The notes beneath the pieces are model-generated. The model searched no databases and was not told where the DNA came from. It saw nothing but the letters and a program-made list of their open reading frames with translations. This document shows, piece by piece, positions 24,801-36,235 of a stretch of 64,000 nt of DNA. The position numbers were made by a program, and so were the translations under genes. Source of the stretch: Biomphalaria glabrata (lineage: Eukaryota > Mollusca > Gastropoda > Planorbidae); the NCBI RefSeq assembly GCF_947242115.1, contig NC_074723.1:14805001-14869000 (forward strand), read 5' to 3'. How positions within the stretch are numbered: the stretch's first letter is position 1; every line of letters begins with the position of its first letter.

Positions 24801-25641
24801 TGAAGGCTTAAATTGATATTACCCCAGCACTCACACTGTTAAGAGCCAAGAGTATTTTTCTGAAAAACCTAAACATTTTTCTGGCTGAAGAGTGTCATCT
24901 TTACATCCCCACCTCTTGTGGTGCTTAGGTGAGACAAAATGTACAGGTTTTGTTGGTGCACACATCCCAGCATTACAAGTGAACCTGGCACTTGGCCATG
25001 TGAGAGAAGCAACTGCAAACTAACTTGTCACAGTCACCAATGCTTGTCCAAGAAATAATGGCCCATTCTACCTTACAGCAGGAGAGTGGGAGAGTGATAA
25101 ACACAATAATATATGATGAAGGTGCCAAAAGTTTTAATTGGAAATATTGGTAGGCTGTTAAAAATACAAGTTCAAGAACATTTTTGAGACATCCAAAATC
25201 AAGAACATAAGCCTTGTAAGGGTATCATCGCTCTTCTCATCACGGTTATGAAACAATCAAATAATAAAAAAAAATATGTTTAAAGAAAGAGAGCAAACAA
25301 GTGTGACACAGAGCTATCAACATTCTGCTTCATCCTTTTTTTTTATTCTTGAATACCAATTCAACTTCCAGATTTTCCAAACTTTGACACCAGTATGTGC
25401 TCATTTCTTTTCTGCCTTGATAGCCAATAACAACATTGGACATATAATTTGTTGCTTTTATTGTGTTAAAGGTTTGTCTTCTGTGTTTGTTTGTAGCTGA
25501 TAAAAGCCTTGCGACCCGAGTGTCTTTTGTTTTTAGCAGTTTCCTATTTGTATACCTATCTATTGTATTTTCCAATGCTGTTTGTTCACCCCTGCAGCTG
25601 TAAATGTACTTATTCCAAGTCTCTCCACTAAAAAAATTAAT
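21852..25641. other. Gene-free stretch; probable PIGA 3' UTR and spacer
   Basis: No exon is seen on either strand and no transposon is recognised. It starts just after the long repeat and ends at the PIGA stop codon. Its even AT-rich, low-repeat composition and several minus-strand polyadenylation-like TTTATT sites (for example near 22327) suggest that part is a long PIGA 3' UTR, but the mRNA end cannot be fixed. Confidence 0.4.
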
Positions 25642-28600
25642 TTAAATTTCCAAACTGATGGCAAATGTCATCCTACTAGTTACCTGGTCAGGCCATATCC
25701 ATTGTAGCACCCACAGTAGGATCATATTAAGCACTGCAGTAAGCATAAAGAGTTTACCACTAACTGGCCCACACTGGTTGAACCTGAAACACAAATAGAT
25801 GTGAACATTTTTTTAAATTTAGAGAGGCTCAGAATCTTATACAATAGATAAAATATATGCATTTTTTGGAGGACAGCAGAAAATAGCAGCAAGTAGATTC
25901 AGAACTACAGACCATTGTGTCAACAACCATAGACATGATGAGTAAACCATGACTGAGTCAGACTTATTGCAATGTTTTATGAATTACAAAACCAATTCAC
26001 TAATTAGAGGATTTCTTTCCGAAATTGGGATAATATTTGTCTATGATTAATTTTTAACAACAAAGGTCAAGTACCATCATTTATAATATAAATGTTTCTT
26101 TGGGTAAACTAGAATGTTAGGTATATATATAAATATTATATTAATATTGTACTGAGGCTTCAGGAGACAACCTCGAGGAGAAATCAGGAGTGAAGCCCCT
26201 TAGGCGTTGGGAGTATCAGCTACGAAATTCCCTCCGGCAGCTTCTGCAACTTAGTTGGTGCCAAATGTAATGCGATGCGTTCCTTTGGATCACATCAGCA
26301 AGGTCGAGAGAGGGATCATGACGCATGGGCCACCCATGACCCCTTTATCCAAGGCCCAGGAATGCGCCCTGGAGAGGAAACTCTGGTGCTGCTGCAAAGC
26401 GGCTAAAACAACACGGGAGACAACAGTTACGGGTTATAAGTCCAACTTGATTGGCGTAATGTATAGACGCCACGGGTTGTCTCTGACGGTGGGAGAGGTC
26501 TTCGCGCCTCACTGATCAGCTACCGCCCGCCTCAACCTGGGCAGCCCCCAGTCAGTTAGGTGCTGATCCGCCACAGCCTGCCTGCTCTAATGGGTGCTTA
26601 GAGCTTAGTTTAAAACGACAAGTAGGCTGTGTAATGAAATGATAACGACTAGAATACCAATAACATGGCTTTATTCGACAAAATTAGACTAAAGTAAACA
26701 GTGAATGAAACCAGCACGTCTAGCATACCACTATGCAGTCTATACACACACACACACTGGACATAAAACACACACAATGGCCATGACCTTCAGACACGCT
26801 GGACGCACGCAGAAAATCAACTCAGTTACACTACAATCACCCCGCCTAAAAGTTATAGGAACATAAACATGTAAATAATAGTGAAGGACAGCGATATAAG
26901 AGGCCTTAGTATCCCTACAGAATACTTACAGAGTTACTCTATTGAAAAGCATGTATAACTATAAAAAAAAAACACGTTATACACTATAAATTATCAGTCC
27001 CTAAGTGTCATATTATGCATACGAATATTAAGACCAGTTGTCTTGAATAATAATGTAATAAGTAATACAATACAAAAAGTCTAACTAGAAAAGCTATGCA
27101 CTATAAAATGATCAGTTCAAAGTGTGTCATATTAAGCCTACAATTACTGAGTTAGAACTTGTGATATGGAAAAATAATTAAATAAATGTTAGACCTTATA
27201 ATTAGGTCTGCTTGTTCTTGGTCTTAGGTTATATCTACCAGGACCAATACTGCCGTCGCTTGGAGTTGGTGACATCGGCGGCTCTCTAACTGGAGACTCA
27301 GCCCCTGTATTTACTTCTTCTTGATGTCCATTTTCCCCTTGTTGTACATGTGTGTTAGGAGCAGCCATTGGTTCTATAGTCACATGGTCAGTAGGCACCT
27401 GCATCTGTGTTATAGGGTTTGTCTCCGGCTCAAAGTCTTCATGTTCCATATGTTGATACACCTCTGATTCTCCCTCTCTTGGAGCGGGGGCCAAATGTCG
27501 CAATGACACTGTTTCTTCTCTTCCATCAGGAAGTCTTACAATGGCATACTGTGGGTTGCATGTAATTAAGTCCACAGCTATTGTACCATCGTCATATTTT
27601 GATGCACGGACTCCCTTTTTTAACAACACTTTTCCTGGTTGAGCTAACCATGTCGGGAGTGATTTGCCGAAGGTGGACCTGCGATAGAACTTGAATATTC
27701 TCTCGTGCGGTGTTTCGTTTGTAGCGGTACAGAGCAGAGAACGAAGAGAGTGCAGGGCTTGGTTTAACGCCTGCTCCCATTTGGAAACCGGGAGTCCTTG
27801 AGTTTTTAAGGCCAGAGTTATAGCTTTCCATAATGACCCGTTTAGCCTTTCTACTTGAGAGTTCCCTCTGGGATTATAAGGGGTCGTCCTGCTTGTGGCC
27901 ACCCCTCTCTCGTGTAAAAATTCCTGCACCTCTCTTGACATGAATGAGGTACCTCTATCAGAGTGTACATAGTCAGGCATTCCGAATAGTCCAAATAAAT
28001 TCTCTAGACATCTGATTACTGTTGAAGCTGACATATCAGAACAGGCGTATGCAAACGGGAATCTTGAAAATTCGTCAACTATGGTTAGCAGGTATGTGTT
28101 CCGAGATGTAGAAGGGAGCGGTCCTTTGAAGTCCATACTTAGTCTCTGGAAAGGCTGCATCGCCTTAATTAGAGTTCCATTAGAATTACTGAAATATCTG
28201 GGTTTTACTTCGGCACAGATTCTGCACTGGTTGACAACCAGCCTAACATCTTCACAAGAGAAAGGTAAGTTTTTCGCTCGCACTAAATGCCATAGTCTTG
28301 TTACTCCCGGATGACACAGAGAGTCATGGAGCAGTTTCAATTCATTTCGACTCATAGCTGACACACACCCGTTTCTAGAAAACGTATCAGCCGCTACATT
28401 GTGTTTGCCTGGTCTATACAAGATATCGTAGTGGAAACAGCTCAGTTCCAGTCTCCACCTTTGAATTTTCTCATTCTTTATTTTCCCTTTGCTCTGTTTG
28501 TCATACATGAAGGCCACAGAGCGTTGATCCGTGACAAGGGTAAAGCGATTTCCTACTAAGTAGTGGTGCCATTTCCTTAAAGATTCTACAATGGCATAAG

Positions 28601-31600
28601 CTTCTTTTTCTATAGCTGAGTGCCGCCTTTCACTTTTAGAGAGTGTTCTTGAAAAGAACGCCACGGGGCGGCCATCCTGGTTGAGGGTGGCAGCTATTGC
28701 AACATCCGAAGCGTCTGTTTCAACCGTCAGAGGTCGAGTATAGTCGATGGTGAAGATGGCAGCTTTCTCCAGCTCCTGCTTTAATTCGTTAAGGGCTGTC
28801 TTTACTGTTTCTGAAAGAGGGAACGACGTGTTATTTGCCAAAACATTTATTTTGTTAGAAAAATTTGGGATCCACTGTGAGTAGTACGCCAACATGCCCA
28901 CTATCCGTTTTTGTGAGCGCATATCATGAGGGGGAGGAAGGTTTCTTAAAGCCTGGAATCTTTCAAGGTCTGGCTTGAGAAGGCCTTTAGAAATTTCGTA
29001 TCCCAATAGGCAAACTTTGTCAGTGGCTATCGTACTTTTGTCTTCATTAAATGTGATCCCATACTTTCTAGAAACATCTAGAAATCTTTGCATATTCTCA
29101 TCGTGCGACTCTTGATCATGACCACATACCGTTACATTGTCCACGTATGCAAAGGTGTCCTGCAACTTTTCATTGTCAATAATTTGATTTATTGTTCTCT
29201 GGAAGCATGCAACTCCGTTGGTAACACCGAAAGGGATGCGACAGAACTGGTTAAGTTTGCCACATGCCTCAAATGCAGTAAACGGCCTTTCCTCAGTCTT
29301 GATTGGTATTTGATGGTAGGCACTTTTGAGGTCTAGTGTACTAAAAACGGAATAGTTGGATATCCGTTCTACCAGTTCATCGACTCGGGGCATTGGGTAT
29401 GCATCCAGTAAGGTGAAGCGATTTATTGTTTGACTGTAATCAATGACCATCCTTCTTTTATGTCTCTCGTTTGTTGTCACAAGCACCTGTGCTCTCCAGG
29501 GAGACTTTGAAGGTTCAATGATTTTGTCCGAGAGGAGTTTTCTAACTTCGGACTCAATAAATTTGTTATCACCTATTGAGTGCTTTCGGGACTTAGTAGC
29601 CACCGGTCTGCAGTCAGAAGTTAGATTACTGAATAGGCTCGGTGTTTCGACTCGTGCTGCTTTAAGACCACAGATGTGTAAGGGATTGCGTTTTCCTCCG
29701 TACGGTATGGTCAATTCCTTATGAAGACTTATAAAGTCTACACCAAGGATTACATCCGAGCACAATCCAGCAAGTAGAGAAAATTTGACCTTTTTGTAGT
29801 GTTCTCCCTTGTACTGGACATCGGCAAATGTATGTCCTAATGTCTTTTCAGAAAGATGTGTAGTGGCCATGAATATTCTGTTTGTAGACGGACGTATTGG
29901 CCATTTATTTCTCTTGACGATGGCTTCTGATATGTAACTTTCACAGCTTCCAGTGTCTATGAGAGCTTGCAACAGCAACCCGTTGACGTTCACTTGGGCC
30001 GTAGACTGTGTAAGCCCAGAGAAATGCGTTGATGACAAGGTACATGGAGTTATCACACTGGTCAGTGATATTTTGCTGCCAGCTTTGTTGGCTGTTGTTT
30101 TACTTGATTTACAAACAGTTTGGAAGTGTCCCTTTTTACCGCACTGATGACATAATGCATTTCGAGCAGGGCATTCAGTCCTAGAGTGTCTCCTCCTACC
30201 ACAAAAGTAGCATAGTGACTTAATGGCATTTAATTCCAGGTCTTCATTAGAAATGTATGTTTCTAGATGGGAGCTAGTTGGTGTTTTCATTGCCCCACAG
30301 GAGATTTCGTTCGTTGAATTGTAAGCCTGAGCATGCGTTGTGGCTGTTTCTAACACTCTAGCTTCGTCAAAAGCGCTTTGTAGAGTAAGAGATGTCTTTT
30401 CCAGTAACCGCTGTCTAATAGTGTTGGATGCCAGACCAGTTATGAAGGCGTCTCTAATGCAAATGTCTGTGTGCTGTTCAGCAGTTACTTCTTTAAAGTC
30501 ACAGTCCCGGGCCAGGCTTCTCAACTTTAGCATAAAGGACTCTACCGTTTGGCCCGGCTGCTGTTTACATGTAGCAACCAAATGTCTAGCAAAAATATCA
30601 TTCTTTACCTTAATATAAGTAGTCTTGAGTGTGTCTATGGCCATCGAATAGGACGATACATCACTGATGAGCATATAAACCGTAGCCGATACGTGATTCT
30701 TCAACAACTTTAGTTTATATTCTTGATGGACGAAAGAAAATTCTGAAATGTGTCATACCAGTGAGTCCATTTTTCTGAGGCCAGAGGAGCATTAGGATCA
30801 ATGTCCAACTCTTTCGGTCTGAGTAATTTATCCATTGTAGATAAAGGAATCCAACACTAATCCAGATACATAATTTTGTCGAATAAATTGTAATGAAATG
30901 ATAACGACTAGAATACCAATAACATGGCTTTATTCGACAAAATTAGACTACAGTAAACAGTGAATGAAACCAGCACGTCTAGCATACCACTGATGCAGTC
31001 TATACATACACACACACTGGACATAAAACACACACAATGGCCATGACCTTCAGACACGCTGGACGCACGCAGAAAATCAACTCAGTTACACTACAGGCTG
31101 GAAACTTGCACCAAGCAACAAAAGAAGAAAAATTAAACTGAAAAAGAAAATCCCTGTCATGCAACTGGCCACTTGGAATGTCAGGACAATGTGTCCTGGT
31201 GTCACTGATGATCTAAGGCAGATCAACGATGCAAGGAAGACGGCAGTTATAAACAACGAGCTAAAAAGGCTACATATTGACATTGCAGCCCTGCAAGAAA
31301 CCCGACTGGCCGAAAACGGCATGCTCCGCGAGACTGACTACACTTTCTTTTGGAAAGGGAAAGCACAGGATGAGACTCGAATACATGGTGTGGGCTTTGC
31401 TGTCAAGAACAGTCTTCTTCCCATGATAGTCCCTCCAGTTGGTGGCTCGGAACGGCTACTAAGCATAAGTATGATGACAGCATCTGGAAAAGTCACTCTA
31501 ATTAGTGCCTATGCCCCCACACTATGCTCACTTCAGGAGGACAAAGACAAGTTCTATGAAGACCTCAAAGAAGCCATTGCAAACATTCCTCAAAAAGAAC

Positions 31601-34600
31601 ATATTGTAATAACTGAAGGGAGGCAACTCAACGAGACATAGATGTTTATTTACACGAGGACATCACAAACACTTAAAAACATCTGCCTTGAGTACAACAT
31701 CTCCATATTGGCTCTAGACTTGGGCGGAAATCGTTTGTCTCTTATGTCAACATCCGACTTGTCTGGTCACTGATAGTGCGCACCTTCTTTCTGCACTATC
31801 TTGGATGGCGGTGCGCATGGCAAAGTCATAACATTGCCCCCGTCTTAGCACTTTTCGTCCCGAAAAGAAACACTGCAGCTGAGGTTTGACAGTTCAGGTG
31901 GAGGTCGATCAGTGGGAGCCACAGGCGGCAGGGAGCGTGTTCCCCACGAGGCCATCCGCATTGTTTTCTTCCAGTGCCGCTTTCTCTTTCTCCAGTTGAC
32001 CAGGCTGTTGTTGTGATAATGACGTGGCCGTTTGCCACACAAAGAGATAGGGTCGAGCACTGTTTTCTTCAGCACAGCCGTTGATCGGACACACTGTCTC
32101 AGCAGACCTTCCCGACAGACGCCTCTCAAGGGAGCTTCAGGTTCGCTTGCAGCCACGTTGCAAGCAAAGTCCAATGCACCGAAGTCATCCTCAGACAACA
32201 GTCTTACGTCCAGAAGATAGGTCTCTTCAGGTTCAAGTGGAAAATGTCTTTCTCTTGACAGCTCAGATTTAGAGTGATTTGATTGACATTCATCTATGCC
32301 AATGTCGATGATGATGGTAGAAGTACATATGCGCTGTTGGTGGTTTTCTTGGCATCTAAATTCTATGTGTGAAGCGCCGCACGCACAGTTCATGCTAAAC
32401 TTCTGGATGCTGTTGTCAAGCTTCGAATTTCCCTCGTGAGCACCGGCAGATAGGCAGAGGTCTTTAAAGTCCACAACAACAGGCTCGAACGCAGACCCAA
32501 CGTTGTCTTGATCTGTCCGGCTCATTGAGGTATTGGTAACAGGTACAACAGGAACAAACGCTTCAGGCACATAACAGACTTCAGTTAAGGTACTGGTAAC
32601 AGGTACAACAGGAACAAATACTTCATTTGTCTCTTTCCGTTTGACTCGGTACATCTCGTTGAGATTATCACAGCAATCGCCATCACGTTTCTCGTCTTGA
32701 AAGTCACAACCACAAGACTTGCCCACAACACAGACACAGACGGCGCTCAAATCCCCAGCGTCTCCGTCACCACTGTTTGTGCAACCACAGTCTTGACCAC
32801 GCAACGTCTTGACCAACGAGTCTACAGGCAACTGTTCCTTTACCAACGAGTCTACCCCTTCTTTCATTCGAGACACCATTTTATCTACCTTGTTCCCCAT
32901 ACTGTTAATTTGTTCACACATTGCTTCATTTATCTTGCCAATAAGCTCATAAATCTCCGGTTCAATTTCAAATAAGTAGGTTTCTGGATCTTCGTCTTCA
33001 TCTATCAAGGCTTGCCGGAGACGAGCTGTAAGCACCTCCTTGGTACCACCAATTATCTCATATCGGTTACGAAGTTCCTTCCTAAGCTCTCTAACTGAGA
33101 GTTGGTCTAATCGTTTCAAAGCTGCCATTGTAAATCCTACCTCCTCTCGTTGAGTTGCCTATAATCCCACTTCTGACAACCAATTGTAATAACTTTAGTG
33201 AGGCAACTCAACGAGGACATTGACGTTTATTTACACGAGGACATCACAAACAACTTAATAACGTCTGCCTTGAGTACAACATCTCCATATTGGCTCTAGA
33301 CTTGGGCGGAAATCATTTGTCTCTTATGTCAACATCCGACTTGTCTGGTCACTGATAGTGCGCACCTTCTTTCTGCACTATCTTGGATGGCGGTGCGCAT
33401 GGCAAAGTCATAACAATATGATCCTTCTAGGTGACTTCAATGCCAGAGTAGGATCAGATCACACTACCTGGCCAGACTGTCTTGGGCTTTTTGGAATCGG
33501 AAAGATGAATGAGAACGGACAAAGACTGCTTGAATTCTGCACATACCATAAGCTCTGCATTACCAACACATACTTCAGAACAAAACCACAGCACTGTGTC
33601 TCATGGAGGCACCCTAGGTCTGGGCACTGGCACCAGCTGGATATGATACTGACACGAAAAAAGGACATTGGAAATATACTGCTGACACGTAGCTACCAAA
33701 GCGCGGATTGTGATACTGATCATACTTTAGTGTCCTGCCGGACAAGACTGCTGCCAACTAAGATCCACACTTCACAGGGAAAAAGAAAATCACGCCTGAA
33801 TACTACTAGCACAAAAAATCCTGATCTTTGCACCGAATTTGAGAACAAATTAGAGGAAGCTTTTAAAAACTTCTCTGTGACTGAGGTAGAAAAAGGCTGG
33901 ACGTTTATGCGTGATACAATCTACCAAACATCATCACTGGTCTTTGGAAACAAAACCAAGAAAAGCGAAGACTGGTTTGAAGCTAGTCTACCAGAAATGG
34001 AAACTGCCACCATGAACAAGAGAGCAGCCATGCTAATCTACAAGAAGGATCCCACCCCAAGCAACTTAAAAAGGCTCAGAGCTGCACGTAACAATGCCCA
34101 AAGAGTAGCGAGACAATGTGCTAACAAATACTGGCAGGAGCTATGCGAAGACATTCAATCTTGTGCCGACTGTGGTAACATAAGAGGACTATATGAGGGC
34201 ATGAGAAAAGCCTTTGGACCTCACACCAGCAAATGTGCTCCACTAAAGTCAAAAGATGGCTCAATCATCAGCGATCGTGCGCTGCAAATGGAATGATGGG
34301 TAGAACACTATGCAGAACTCTACCAGATTGAAAACGCCATCTCACCAAATGCTGTTTCCAACTTCCCATCACTTCCAGTTTTGACGGAATTAGACGAAAC
34401 GCCCTCAGTAAAGGAGCTGAGCATTGCCATTGACTTGCTTGCACATGGGAAAACACCCGGAGGAGATGGCATTCCTGCTGAAGTAATTCAGGATGGAAAA
34501 CATGCCCTAATCAAACCACTCCATGAACTGCTAAGCTTGTGCTGGGAACAAGGAATGGTCCCCCAGGAATTGAAAGACTCCAACATTGTTACAATTTATA

Positions 34601-36196
34601 AAAATAAAGGCGACCGCTCTGATTGTAACAATTACAGAGGCATCTCACTGCTTAGCATAGTCGGAAAGGCTTTTGCTAGAGTATTACTAAAGCGATTACA
34701 GATCCTGGCAGATCGTGTTTATCCAGAGTCGCAGTGTGGCTTTAGGGCAGGTAGATCTACAACAGATATGATTTTCTCTCTGCGGCAGCTACAGGAGAAG
34801 AGCAGAGAACAAAAGCAGCCCCTCTTCATAGCTTTTATTGCTTTGACCAAGGCCTTTGACCTTGTTAGCAGAAGCGGTCTGTTTGCTGTACTAGAGAGAA
34901 TCGGCTGCCCAAATAAGTTAAGAAAACTAGTGTCAGCTTTTCACGAAAATATGCAGGGCACCAGGGCACCGTTCAGTTTGAAAGTTCTTCCTCCAGGCCA
35001 TTCTCCATTAAGAGCGGTGTAAAACAAGGATGTGTACTGGCCCCTACACTATTTGGCATCTTCTTCTCAGTCGTACTATCCAGTGCTTTTAAATCCCTGG
35101 AAGACGGAATATACATCCATAGCAGATCCGATGGAAGGCTCTTTAACCTGGCACGTCTTAAAGCCAAAACGAAAAGGCGTCGTATCTTGATAAGGGAGCT
35201 GCTGTTTGCCGATGACGCGGCACTCGTATCTCACTCACAAGGAGGTCTACAGAAGCAGTGAACGCCTTAGCAGCTGCTTGTCAAGAGTTTAGCCTTACTA
35301 TAAGTCTCTCCAAGACCAAAATCCTGGCACAAGACGTCGCAGAAATACCTATAATACAAATTGGGAACCACACCCTTTCAGTGGTGCAGGAATTTACCTA
35401 CTTGGGTTCAACAATTGTCAGTAACCTAGACTTAGACATCGAGCTGACAAAAAGGATAGGAAAAGCTACCACAGCATTGGCAAAACTCTCCAAGCGCTTC
35501 TGGGAAAATGGTAAATTGACCACAGCGACCAAAATCCTAGTCTACACCGCCTGTGTTGTGAGCACTCTCCTTTATGGCAGTGAAAGCTGGTCAACATACA
35601 TGTACCAAGAGCACAGATTGAATAGTTTCCACTTGCGCTGCCTGAGACGCATAATGGGCATCTTTTGGAGGGACCATGTCTCCAATCAGGAAGTTTTGAG
35701 ATTGGCCAATATGAACAGCAGGTATGCTCTCCTGACACAAAGAAGATTACGCTGGCTCAGACATGTCACCCGCATGCCAGATGGTAGAATCCCGAAAGAT
35801 ATCTTATATGCTGAGCTTGTGGAAGGAGTCAGACCCAAGGGCCGCCCAAGACTAACATATAGAGATGTCTGCAAGCGAGACATGAGAGCCTCAGGCATCA
35901 GTGAAAGTATGTGGGAAAACATAGCCAAAGACCGGAGTGCATGGAGACAGACTGTGCGTGCTGGGACAACCCTTGCTGAGAACAAAAGAATTGAAGCGGC
36001 TTTAATCAAGAGGGAAAAAAAGAAAGCTGCCCTGTCTGCTAGCCCTAAATCAGAGGCATACACATGTACGAATTGTGGCAAAGTCTGCCGTTCTAGAATT
36101 GGCTTGATTAGCCACACCAGATTCTGCCCCGTCTCAAGATTAAGCCAAAACCAGTGACTCACTTGGGCGCATCCATTGCCTTTCGAGACAAAAGGA

Positions 36197-36235
<39 letters not shown>

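Larger units (their letters stand above)
26157..36199 (+). mobile_element. APE-type LINE (RTE/Jockey-like), split by two LTR-element insertions
   Basis: The pieces are 26157-26629 (GC-rich 5' part), 31101-31604 (endonuclease start) and 33416-36199 (rest of endonuclease, RT, C-terminal part, short 3' UTR). Removing the two insertions leaves about 3.76 kb. The endonuclease shows [19 protein letters not shown] and then GDFNARVG, and ends [13 protein letters not shown] shows [43 protein letters not shown] and [11 protein letters not shown]. The C-terminal part has [20 protein letters not shown] and a final zinc finger ([21 protein letters not shown] is its span, 36064-36126). The LINE is dead: an in-frame TGA at 34294-34296 and frameshifts near 34990 and 35245. 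It lies antisense in the last PIGA intron. A (TA)n tract follows. Clade is uncertain; the 5' end is approximate. Confidence 0.85.

Noticed and set aside
31845-33128. SAP-domain ORF as a host gene
   Set aside because: It lies between matching LTRs with a target duplication, inside a LINE, and is intronless.
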